Positions 8,999-15,296 of a DNA stretch of 20,400 bases are shown here, in pieces. The position numbers and the translations under genes are program-made. This DNA is from a virus: the IMG/VR virus record IMGVR_UViG_3300047284_000455, positions 1 through 20,400 of that record; one strand, given 5' to 3'. The notes beneath the pieces are model-generated. The model worked only from the letters and a program-made list of their open reading frames with translations, was not told the origin of the DNA and made no database searches. Position 1 is the stretch's first letter; each line of letters opens with the position of its first letter.

Positions 8999-9493
8999 TC
9001 AGGCGAAGGATACGAGAGCCAGGCGGCGGCCACCGATGTTCACGTTCTCACGAACGATGGGGGTGGTACCGTCGAGGTTCACAGCGGTGCCAGCAGCAAC
9101 AGCCTGACCTGCAAGGTTGATCTGCAGGGGAGTGTTGATGGTGATAGCAGCGGAAGCGGGGTCCACTTCGATCAGCAGCAGGCCGCTGGTAGCGACGGTC
9201 AGCTGACGGGCGGTGTAAGGCTGAGCCAGGGCGGTAGGCATGTAAGCCTGGTTCACACCAGCGATCAGACCGGTGAAGCTAGCGGGAGCCAGAGCGTCGG
9301 GCTGAGCGGCCACGTTGGGGCCAGCGGAGCTTACGAAAGATACGACGTGGAGCTCGCCTACTTCAACAACGCCAACGGCGGTGCCAGCAGCAGCTTCAGC
9401 AGGGGAGCCGGCTTCGGCGTCCACAGCGGCTTCGAAAGTTTCGGCGTAGCGGATGTATTGCTTGCCGTAGATAGGTGCAGCGTTAGTAGCCAT
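8999..9493 (-). CDS. Probable head decoration/stabilising protein (164 aa)
   Basis: The protein starts MATNAAPIYGKQYIRYAE. It is small, very rich in Ala, Val, Gly and Thr, and all-beta in appearance with no catalytic motif. Repeated short strands and turns occur (GVVEVGELHVVSFVSS at about 41-56; ITINTPLQINLAGQAVAAGTA at about 117-137). Small proteins of this composition just upstream of the major capsid gene are usually capsid decoration or cement proteins. It lies after the recurrent motif at 9566-9577 and a 5' leader hairpin. Its ATG is preceded by AGGA at seven bases. The role is inferred from position and composition; the gene itself is well supported. Confidence 0.72.
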   Translation of the reverse strand: MATNAAPIYGKQYIRYAETFEAAVDAEAGSPAEAAAGTAVGVVEVGELHVVSFVSSAGPNVAAQPDALAPASFTGLIAGVNQAYMPTALAQPYTARQLTVATSGLLLIEVDPASAAITINTPLQINLAGQAVAAGTAVNLDGTTPIVRENVNIGGRRLALVSFA

Positions 9494-9528
9494 GTTTTAT
9501 CCTGGGAAAATGGACTTCAAATTGTTTT

Positions 9529-9554
9529 CACTGAGAATGGTTTTGAACTCAGTG
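9529..9554 (-). other. Hairpin in the 5' leader of the decoration/capsid transcript
   Basis: Minus-strand CACTGAG, a 12-base loop, then CTCAGTG: a perfect seven-base stem between the recurrent motif (9566-9577) and the decoration gene start (9493). There is no poly-T after it. If transcription starts at the motif, this would be a leader hairpin on the most abundant head mRNA, possibly for stability. The role is unproven. Confidence 0.4.
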
Positions 9555-9565
9555 GAGTGTAACAG

Positions 9566-9577
9566 GTTTTACCCTAC
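9566..9577 (-). promoter_or_regulatory. Recurrent motif GTAGGGTAAAAC, copy B (candidate phage promoter)
   Basis: The minus strand reads GTAGGGTAAAAC, one A shorter than copies A and C, 72 bases before the decoration gene start. Its TAG is the stop codon of the restored frame of the upstream minor head gene (CGG TAG). In copy C the TAG is likewise the stop of the portal gene. This shared arrangement supports both the motif and the restored frame. Confidence 0.5.
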
Positions 9578-9840
9578 CGGTATTCAATAAAACACCGGCA
9601 ACGGTCATAACACCGGCAGCCTTTACCCGGCATTGGTAATTCACCAATGGGGGTCCAGCCCTGGGTGTCATAGTCGCGACAATCTTTACAAGTTTTCTTG
9701 TCGTCTTTTGCTACCCTGCGCATCTCCTTAAATCCCTGGTCTTGGGCAACCATGTATTGCCCCAGGTTGTAAAAGGCGAATGTAGGAGTAGAGCCGGCCA
9801 GCTTCTTCCTTGTGCCCGTCGTTGAGAAGCTTCTTCAACA
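9574..9840 (-). pseudogene. Out-of-frame C-terminal part of the minor head protein (Cys-rich domain)
   Basis: Two further frames continue the minor head gene after the frame read from 10310 loses protein-like character. From about 9841 to 9785 one frame gives VLKKLLNDGHKEEAGRLYSY. From about 9780 to the TAG at 9574-9576 another gives FAFYNLGQYMVAQDQGFKEM, then DDKKTCKDCRDYDTQGWTP and IGELPMPGKGCRCYDRCRC, ending FIEYR. The C-x2-C ... GW-x-PIG-x-LP-x-PG-x2-C-x-C-x3-C-x-C pattern is a metal-binding-like tail that I associate with Mu gpF-like and minor head proteins. An ATG at 9753 could alone start a 59-residue protein with this domain, preceded by a GGGG-type weak ribosome site. Whether this is a separate gene, a broken end or a sequencing effect cannot be settled here. 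Confidence 0.6.
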
Positions 9841-10310
9841 CCCTCCTCTTCGGGATTGATGCCTTCGATTTCGTCAACGCCAAGCTCGATTGCTCCGGGA
9901 ATTGCGCCCAGGAGGTTGTAGTCTGCGAAGTCTACGGTTTGATCTCCAAGGCGGAGTACACCAGAGTCAATGTATTCTTTAGTCTCTGCTAAAAACTTTG
10001 TGAGAGGTGGGAGCATGTCGCCCACGATGATGGGCCAGCATTTTTCCAACTTCCGATCAGTTGCGTCGTCTTTGATACCAAGGATGCACGCAGCAAGGGC
10101 AGATACCAGGGTTTTGTCCAGAACTGTTCGTTCGTACTCTTCCCAACGCATCAACTTGTCACGCAATCCCTTCACGAGGCCAAGGGACTCTGCCTTCATC
10201 CGCTCTTCCAGACGGGGCTGCTCTTTGTATTTTCGAGCGAGAGTTTTGGCCTGTTCCATGTAGTCGGATCTCCGCTTGGTAGCCATTCCGACGGCGCTCA
10301 GGAGGTCCAT
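9711..10310 (-). CDS. Minor head/morphogenesis protein, frame broken near the 3' end
   Basis: As read, the frame gives 199 residues from MDLLSAVGMATKRRSDYMEQ. The first 155 or so are a convincing, largely helical protein (KTLARKYKEQPRLEERMKAE; TLVSALAACILGIKDDATD; KLEKCWPIIVGDMLPPLTKF), ending about ELGVDEIEGINPEEE. The remaining 40 (RAQGRSWPALLLHSPFTTWG and on) look like out-of-frame translation. A Cys-rich domain lies in another frame downstream (9574-9840). Removing one G of the GGG at 9841-9843 and one base near 9781 would give a 244-residue protein ending at 9574. Position between protease and decoration/capsid genes and the Cys-rich tail suggest a Mu gpF-like minor head protein. The start overlaps the end of HE2 by 13 bases, and GAGGAA lies six bases before the ATG. 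The ATG nine codons in (MATKRRSD) is a possible ancestral start. Confidence 0.75.
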   Translation of the reverse strand: MDLLSAVGMATKRRSDYMEQAKTLARKYKEQPRLEERMKAESLGLVKGLRDKLMRWEEYERTVLDKTLVSALAACILGIKDDATDRKLEKCWPIIVGDMLPPLTKFLAETKEYIDSGVLRLGDQTVDFADYNLLGAIPGAIELGVDEIEGINPEEEGVEEASQRRAQGRSWPALLLHSPFTTWGNTWLPKTRDLRRCAG

Positions 10311-10906
10311 CGAGGGTTCCTCGCGATTCGACGGATCTGACTCATTCCGACACCGTAACGGGTGGCGAGTTCTGAGCAGTTTCCGTTGTGTCCGTTTTTC
10401 TTGCCGGGGATGTATTCCAGAGCAATCTGGCGGCGGTCGTCATTCGTGAGTTTGGATCGACCGTTCTTCTCCCCGTGATGCCCATTGATGTTTGGGTTGC
10501 TTTCGCCAGTCATATCATGATGGCGACCTTCAGCCCATGCTGCGGCGACTCCTTTTCCGATCCGCTCTTTGGCCTCAAGGCGGTGGAGACGGCCGGTTCG
10601 AGTCCGGCTCATCTCGGCTTTGGCTTCTTGACTGAAGCGATAGCCGGGAATGCCCTCTCCGCCATCAGTGTAGTTCCTCAGGCAACCGGTGCCGTTGTTT
10701 TTTCTCCCCAAGACAGCAATCATATACACCTCGTGTTGAACCGACTCGGCATAAGTGAGGCCAGTCTTGAGGAAGAGAATCCGTTCCTTTGGGGGCACCT
10801 TGACGAAGTGCCCGCTCCGCTGGAATGCTCGGCGGTGCTTGCCCCGTCCGATGTAGTACGGGGTCCGATCCTCACGAAGGTAGGCGTAGGTGTAGTAGTT
10901 ATTCAT
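10298..10906 (-). CDS. GIY-YIG homing endonuclease HE2 (202 aa)
   Basis: The N-terminus shows the GIY-YIG nuclease fold: YTYAYL at residues 5-10 in the 'GIY' strand, YYIGRGKHRRAF at 17-28 for 'YIG' plus the catalytic Arg region, HEVYMI with Glu59 as the likely metal-binding Glu, and NYTDGGEG near 78-85. After that come EMSRTRTGR and GESNPNINGHHGEKNGRSKL, resembling the NUMOD3-type DNA-binding modules of phage homing enzymes. A C-terminal helix-turn-helix follows (CSELATRYGVGMSQIRRIAR at about 178-197). Such free-standing enzymes cut alleles lacking the gene and spread by repair. It sits between the protease and minor head genes. Its last 13 bases overlap the minor head start, and its coding sequence provides that gene's ribosome site. 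Only a weak GGGG-type ribosome site precedes its own ATG. Confidence 0.88.
   Translation of the reverse strand: MNNYYTYAYLREDRTPYYIGRGKHRRAFQRSGHFVKVPPKERILFLKTGLTYAESVQHEVYMIAVLGRKNNGTGCLRNYTDGGEGIPGYRFSQEAKAEMSRTRTGRLHRLEAKERIGKGVAAAWAEGRHHDMTGESNPNINGHHGEKNGRSKLTNDDRRQIALEYIPGKKNGHNGNCSELATRYGVGMSQIRRIARNPRWTS
10311..10323 (-). promoter_or_regulatory. Ribosome binding site of the minor head gene inside a hairpin
   Basis: The minus strand reads CGAGGAACCCTCG directly before the ATG at 10310. The GAGG of the ribosome site is the left arm of a perfect five-pair stem with an AAC loop. The sequence is also coding (the end of HE2). A ribosome finishing HE2 stops at 10298, just past the ATG, and would open the stem, so coupled translation is plausible. 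Confidence 0.5.
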
Positions 10907-10933
10907 CGGGACCCCGGTCTTGAGTTCAAGATT

Positions 10934-10939
10934 TATTAT
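10934..10939 (-). promoter_or_regulatory. TATAAT box upstream of HE2 (possible own promoter)
   Basis: In the 63-base gap after the protease gene the minus strand reads GGCTATAATAAATC, an exact TATAAT 27 bases before the HE2 start codon. No good TTGACA is found 16-18 bases upstream, so a host sigma-70 promoter would be of the weak -35 type. Two tiny inverted repeats (CTTGA/TCAAG and GACC/GGTC) follow before the ATG. Homing endonuclease genes often have their own promoter, but a chance A/T match is possible. Confidence 0.3.
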
Positions 10940-10969
10940 AGCCTTTTTGAGGCATCAGGAAACTGGAAC

Positions 10970-13654
10970 TCAGGAAGAATACATCGTTTTCTTGAGTGCT
11001 TCCACATAGTCAGAGCACTCGCCGGATTCAACCATCTTCAGAGCCTTTGCGTGGGGATCCAGGTCCTCTTCGGCATACTGGAAGGTACCACCGGCAACCT
11101 CGCCGAAGGAAACCATCGGAGGCAGCTTGCTCAGCAGGGTGAGCAGTTTGGTGGCAGCAGTTTCGCCCTCGGAGAATTCCAGAGTGCCAAACTCCAGGCC
11201 TTCCACGTAGGAGAGGAGCTCTTGCTCGGGCATGATGCCGTCGGTCAGACGACCTTCGGTGTACATGTGACCGATTGCCTCAGACAGTTGGTGCTGGCGG
11301 AAGCTCATTTTTTCCATACGGTTGCGCTTCTCAAGCTCAGCGTACTGACGCTTGAGGTTGGCCAGCTCTTCAGCCATCTCACGGATGCCCATGCCCACGG
11401 GAGCAGCCTGGCTCATGGAGCCCATGCCACCGTACTCCATGCCGCAATGGTCAACGGAGTATTCGTTGTAGGACTCTTCGCCCTCATCCACACCGCTGTC
11501 GCCTTCACCTTCACCTGCCTCGTAGGTAGAACCAAAGCCGGTCTTGGTGTAAGGATCCTTCTTCTCACCGTGCTCCTCAGCATAGACGCCACCAGACTTT
11601 TTGGTGATTTCGGCGGGATCGGTCACAGTGTCCATGGCGCCAGGGGTCAACTGCTTGCTCTTGCTAGCCTTGCCCTCAGCATAGGCACCGCCAGGACCCA
11701 CGATTTCAGCGGGATCGTCAACTTCGTCCATAGCGCCAGGAGTCAGTTGCTTGCCGGTGGCTTTCTTTTCGCCCTTGTAGGACTCAGCGAAGGCACCACT
11801 GGGACCCACGATCTCGGCAGGATCGTCGGTGGTGTCCATAGCACCAGGAGTCAGTTGCTTGTCCTTGGAAGGCTTGCCAGCGCCTTCACCGTGCTCAACG
11901 GTCTTGGCGTCGGTCATGCCCTTCTTGGCTGTGGTCACACCGTCATCGCCGGTCATTTCGTCGGCCTGGGGCTCAGCGAAAGCGGGGATGGGGCCGCCCT
12001 TCAGGGCTTCACGACCTTGGCTGGAGGTTTGACGTAGAACGCGCATGTTCTTGTCGCTCATGACGTTTTGAGTCTGAACGGCGAACACCTCGTTGTCAGG
12101 CATTTCCTCGGTTTCCACGGGGATCTTGGTGGCGGTTTCCTTACGACCGTAGGGGTCGGTGCCAGTGGACTCCTCGGGGCGGCTGCCTTCGGGATAGTCT
12201 TCTTTACCAGCGTCATACTGGTCGTTGTTGGTCACTTGGTCATAGCCATCTTCCTGGCCAGCCCAGCGACCGGTGTCACCTTTGCCGAACTCACCATTCT
12301 TGGCAGTGTGCATGCGGTCTTTATCTTGCTCACCGTTTTCGGCGGTGTGCATGCGGTCACGATCCTGCTCACCGCTCTTGGCAGTCTGCATACGGCCAGT
12401 GCGGGCATCTGCACCGGCTTTACCGGTCTTCATGCGGTCAACATAGCCGTCAGAATCGGAACGAGCGGTGTCATAACGACCCTCGTCACCACCTTCCTCT
12501 TCTTTCTTGGTTCCGAAGTGCACTTTACCGCCTTTGGATGTCTTGTAAGACACTTCGTCATACTCGAGCTCAGCGTGATCGGCAGATCCAGGACCACCAT
12601 CTCCACCATGACGCTTCATGACACCGGAGTCAGTCATGTCATCTTCGGAGTGCTTGGCTTCCTTGATGAGCTTGTCTTCTTCTTTGCCAAAGCGTTTTAC
12701 TTCCTTGGCCTCTTCATCTTTGCCTTCTTTCTTCAAGCGCTTGGCTTCGAAGGCACGATCAGCAGCAGCCTTGCGCTCATCGGTAGATTCTTTGTGTGCT
12801 TCTTCGTAGACGTTTTCTACTACTTGCATCACTTGGCCGTGGGCACCCTTTTCGTGCTTCCGGCTGATTTTTCCTTTTTCCATAAATTCCTCTTCCGGAA
12901 ATTGAGTTTCGAGGTCAGCCGTCTGCTGAGAAATTTCAGTTCCTTCGCGACCCACGTGTTTGCTGGTTTCTTTGAATTGGGGAGCATCTGGGTTGGCCAT
13001 TTGAGCGGCCTCGGGTTGTTCCGTCACGGATGACGTAGCCACCTCTTCCAGTTGCTCGGTCGGTTGTGATTGTTGGTTGCTTTGGAGATCTTTTACCGCA
13101 CTCGATACATCCTGACGGACTTCATCGAGTTTCTCCCGGAGCATTTCGAGAGGACTCTTTTCCACAATGAGCGTGGGTCCGAGTTCCTCATCAAAAATGT
13201 CAGAGGGGGCGAGAGCCACGGCGAAGTCAAAGACCCCGTCCGATTCAGCGAATGTGAAGGGCTCCAAACCCTTCACTGCCGGAGGCGAGGCCCCCAGCAA
13301 GGCCAGGTGTCGGGCGCTCCACTTCCCCTTGTGTGGGTTGATGGCAGAATCTGGGGAGTAGAAAGAGATTGAAACCTTGCGGTAATGCCCGTCTTTCACC
13401 AGATCCTTGGCTGTGTCGGTAAAGGCCACGTCGGCATACAAATTGCCCCCTTGCTGACTGAATCCTTTGATCCAGCCATAGGCAGGGAGGCTGTCATTGT
13501 CGCCTGCGTGACCAATCACCAGGGGAGCTTCATGGATTGAGGGATCGTAAGTTTTGACTACCTGCTCAAGGTCCTTTTCAGAGAAATGCCTCTGGACACC
13601 TTGAGCGGAGGTCTGATCACCTGCTTTGAAGACGTGAATACGTTTTTGAAACAC
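10970..13654 (-). CDS. Prohead protease/scaffold, Mu gpI-type, with long repetitive acidic middle (894 aa)
   Basis: Residues 1-130 fit the Mu gpI-like prohead protease: an early strand (RIHVFKAG), APLVIGHAGDNDSLPAYGWI at 43-62 (the conserved 'GH ... GWI' motif), LYADVAFTD, YRKVSISFYSP near 91-101, and HLALLGASPPAVKGLEPF at about 116-133. These proteins cleave scaffold and capsid parts in the prohead. The C-terminal part has a coiled coil near 755-785 (EELANLKRQYAELEKRNRME) and a helical end with SGECSDYVEALKKTMYSS, as expected for a scaffold. About 500 Lys/Glu/Asp/Gly-rich residues lie between, with two repeat families. Mu gpI is only about 360 residues. The start is a GTG directly preceded by an in-frame TAA, so no longer form is possible, and no clear ribosome site is seen. 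A well-placed internal start (Met258, ATG at 12883 after GAGGAA) could give a separate scaffold. Confidence 0.85.
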   Translation of the reverse strand: MFQKRIHVFKAGDQTSAQGVQRHFSEKDLEQVVKTYDPSIHEAPLVIGHAGDNDSLPAYGWIKGFSQQGGNLYADVAFTDTAKDLVKDGHYRKVSISFYSPDSAINPHKGKWSARHLALLGASPPAVKGLEPFTFAESDGVFDFAVALAPSDIFDEELGPTLIVEKSPLEMLREKLDEVRQDVSSAVKDLQSNQQSQPTEQLEEVATSSVTEQPEAAQMANPDAPQFKETSKHVGREGTEISQQTADLETQFPEEEFMEKGKISRKHEKGAHGQVMQVVENVYEEAHKESTDERKAAADRAFEAKRLKKEGKDEEAKEVKRFGKEEDKLIKEAKHSEDDMTDSGVMKRHGGDGGPGSADHAELEYDEVSYKTSKGGKVHFGTKKEEEGGDEGRYDTARSDSDGYVDRMKTGKAGADARTGRMQTAKSGEQDRDRMHTAENGEQDKDRMHTAKNGEFGKGDTGRWAGQEDGYDQVTNNDQYDAGKEDYPEGSRPEESTGTDPYGRKETATKIPVETEEMPDNEVFAVQTQNVMSDKNMRVLRQTSSQGREALKGGPIPAFAEPQADEMTGDDGVTTAKKGMTDAKTVEHGEGAGKPSKDKQLTPGAMDTTDDPAEIVGPSGAFAESYKGEKKATGKQLTPGAMDEVDDPAEIVGPGGAYAEGKASKSKQLTPGAMDTVTDPAEITKKSGGVYAEEHGEKKDPYTKTGFGSTYEAGEGEGDSGVDEGEESYNEYSVDHCGMEYGGMGSMSQAAPVGMGIREMAEELANLKRQYAELEKRNRMEKMSFRQHQLSEAIGHMYTEGRLTDGIMPEQELLSYVEGLEFGTLEFSEGETAATKLLTLLSKLPPMVSFGEVAGGTFQYAEEDLDPHAKALKMVESGECSDYVEALKKTMYSS
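11560..11860 (-). repeat. Three 32-36-residue tandem repeats within the protease/scaffold gene
   Basis: The units begin at 11860, 11752 and 11656 with KQLTPGAMD, continue with (D/T)DPAEI(V/T) and end with (G/S)G(A/V)(F/Y)AE. Spacings of 108 and 96 bases keep frame. DNA identity between copies is high in the KQLTPGAMD part. Repeat number could vary between relatives by slippage or recombination. The repeated (F/Y)AE ends, also seen as FAES and FAEP elsewhere in the protein, could be processing sites for the maturation protease, which is inference. Confidence 0.8.
12281..12439 (-). repeat. Four 13-residue repeats (DRMHTAKNGEQDK-type) within the protease/scaffold gene
   Basis: Units of 39 bases, with consensus (D/G)RM(H/Q/K)T(A/G)(K/E)(N/S/A)G followed by EQD(R/K) in two of them. 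The Met codons lie at 12433, 12391, 12352 and 12313, so spacing is 42, 39 and 39 bases. The two central copies are almost identical at DNA level, which points to recent duplication. The repeats are charged and hydrophilic and probably form an extended linker. Confidence 0.82.
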
Positions 13655-13680
13655 CGTGTTTATTAGTGACCCATTGTTCA

Positions 13681-13693
13681 GTTTTTACCCTAC
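13681..13693 (-). promoter_or_regulatory. Recurrent motif GTAGGGTAAAAAC, copy C (candidate phage promoter)
   Basis: Identical over 13 bases to copy A. It lies 26 bases before the GTG start of the protease gene, and its TAG is the stop codon of the portal gene. The 35-base gap between the two genes holds little else. A shorter relative (GAAGGGTAAAA) at 15950-15960 serves as the ribosome site of HE1 and may be coincidental. Confidence 0.5.
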
Positions 13694-15294
13694 TTTCTAT
13701 CCATCTCGACAGCTTCGTCTTCGGTAATGGTTTGGTTGCCGAAGGGTTTCTTTGCGGGTTGTTCCTCCTCACTTTCCATGCTACCTAGCAATCGCTCAAT
13801 CTCATCATCGGTAATCCATTGGTCACTCTCCGGAATCGCCTTTGCGGTGGCTTTGCTTGCTACGCTATCTAGTTGCTTTTCTACGTCGGGTGCGCTCACA
13901 GAGTCGGACTGGGTTTCTTCGGGGGCAGCGCCAGCAGGCATGTCCATTACATTTGCGGCAGCATCTAAATTTTGCGTGGCTGCTTGTTCCCTTTCGTCCC
14001 CAAAAATGGATTCAAATAGGTCTTGATCTTGCTGTGGATCGTATTGGGTGGTTGCTTCTTCACTCTCGCCCGCCTCTTTTTCCTCCAGCTCCACACGGAA
14101 GTGACGCTCAATCCATTCCTTACGGGGCGTGTAACCCGACTGAATCAGAAGAGAAACGTCAGGCATTGTGAGGGGGGATTCCTCGATACGGAACTCGCGG
14201 GTCAGAACCGGCGCAGCAACATCCACGCCGAAGTTCAAATCCACGATCCAACGGACCAGTGTCTGTGTCAGGGTGTGGGAGAGAGCTTCCGAAAGCTCGC
14301 TGGCCCGCACCACACGCACGGTGTTGGCCACTTGAGAGGAAGCGCGAGAACCGGACTCGGCTTGGCCTGCTTCGTTCTCTCCACAAATGACAAGGGAAAT
14401 TTCTTTGTCGATGTATTCAATCAGGTTTTTGAACACCTCGGGGGAGCCGGAGGGCACTACGAACTCAAGCTCGTAGCCCTCGGGCAAAATCATTGCGGTT
14501 TCTTGGGAGAGATTGGATAGATGGCCGTAGAGAGTATCCAGCTCTCGTGTGCTCGCAGAGAGTGGTGCCTTTGCAACAGCTGTCGGCGTCGCGTAACGGT
14601 CGCCGTAGAGGACGTAAGATTCGATGGCACGGCGCCGAAACTTGACAAGAGGATAAAGAATCCGACCGAGAGCAGCACCGTATGGGTCCCCATTGTGCGA
14701 AACATAATACCTCGACACGATAAACTTTCTCTGAGGCAACTCAACACCCTCAAACATCCGGTTGAAGGTCAAACATCTCATTGTAAAACCGTTCACAGCG
14801 TCCTGTTCTTCTTGGAACACAAATCGCCGTTGGTCCCTCATCCTCACGTCAAAGGGGATAACCCCCCTCTTAGTTTTCTTCCACATGATTTCCCCAACGG
14901 AGAAACCGGTAATCAGAGCCTCGGCCATGCCCATGTAGATTTCGTCAAGGGGCATTTCTTCCAGGACCTCTGCAACAAAGTCACGCACTGCGAGGTCACC
15001 AGGTTTGTCGGAATATTGCTGAACGTACCACGGACGGGAAGTTACCTCTTGCAGCAACTTGCGGAAGCAAGATTGTACTTGTTCGTCGTAGAGCAAGCGC
15101 TGATAGACAACGAGTGCCCGGTTTCCGCCCTTCTGCAGTAAGAGGTCATCATTCGGACGAACAATCGTGTTTCCAGCACCCGTGAAGGGGCTGGAACTTC
15201 CGAACATGTAGATCGACGAAAGATTGTAAGGGTCAGAAGTGTATCTGGCCACTTCCCCACTAGGGACTGGAGCAGTTTTAAATCTTTGCGCCAC
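13690..15294 (-). CDS. Portal protein, Mu gp29 (DUF935) type, 534 aa
   Basis: The pattern of Mu-type portals is clear. LLQEVTSRPWYVQQ at about 84-97 corresponds to the 'I-x-S-R-x-W-x-V' segment. EALITGFSVGEIMWK at about 125-139 is the 'L-x-x-G-x-S-x-x-E-I-x-W' motif. Others are FIVSRYYVSHNGDPYGAALG (about 191-210), ESYVLYGDRYATPTAVAK (about 225-242), and AMILPEGYELEFVVPSGS (about 267-284). The C-terminal 130 residues are acidic and low-complexity. The portal forms the dodecameric ring for DNA entry and joins head to tail. The size is usual for the family. The start is GTG, two bases after the HE1 stop, with AAGGAG at nine bases inside the HE1 coding end. The stop lies within the recurrent motif at 13681-13693. 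Confidence 0.9.
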   Translation of the reverse strand: MAQRFKTAPVPSGEVARYTSDPYNLSSIYMFGSSSPFTGAGNTIVRPNDDLLLQKGGNRALVVYQRLLYDEQVQSCFRKLLQEVTSRPWYVQQYSDKPGDLAVRDFVAEVLEEMPLDEIYMGMAEALITGFSVGEIMWKKTKRGVIPFDVRMRDQRRFVFQEEQDAVNGFTMRCLTFNRMFEGVELPQRKFIVSRYYVSHNGDPYGAALGRILYPLVKFRRRAIESYVLYGDRYATPTAVAKAPLSASTRELDTLYGHLSNLSQETAMILPEGYELEFVVPSGSPEVFKNLIEYIDKEISLVICGENEAGQAESGSRASSQVANTVRVVRASELSEALSHTLTQTLVRWIVDLNFGVDVAAPVLTREFRIEESPLTMPDVSLLIQSGYTPRKEWIERHFRVELEEKEAGESEEATTQYDPQQDQDLFESIFGDEREQAATQNLDAAANVMDMPAGAAPEETQSDSVSAPDVEKQLDSVASKATAKAIPESDQWITDDEIERLLGSMESEEEQPAKKPFGNQTITEDEAVEMDRK

Positions 15295-15296
15295 TT

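Noticed and set aside
9591-9618. Direct repeat AACACCGGCA, possible regulatory or recombination site
   Set aside because: It is explained by the repeated Cys-Arg-Cys codons of the Cys-rich domain in the restored frame.
10388-12037. 549-codon plus-strand open frame
   Set aside because: It lies opposite HE2 and the protease/scaffold gene, mirrors their repeats, and its residues follow from the antisense of a Lys/Glu-rich gene. No plausible domain is seen.
12281-12439. Regular 39-base repeats as a CRISPR-like array
   Set aside because: The repeats are adjacent without unique spacers, keep the reading frame and encode a 13-residue protein repeat.
12068-13033. 321-codon hydrophobic plus-strand open frame resembling a membrane protein
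   Set aside because: Its Phe/Val/Leu richness is the antisense of Lys/Glu/Asp codons in the scaffold middle, so the apparent membrane segments are an artefact.
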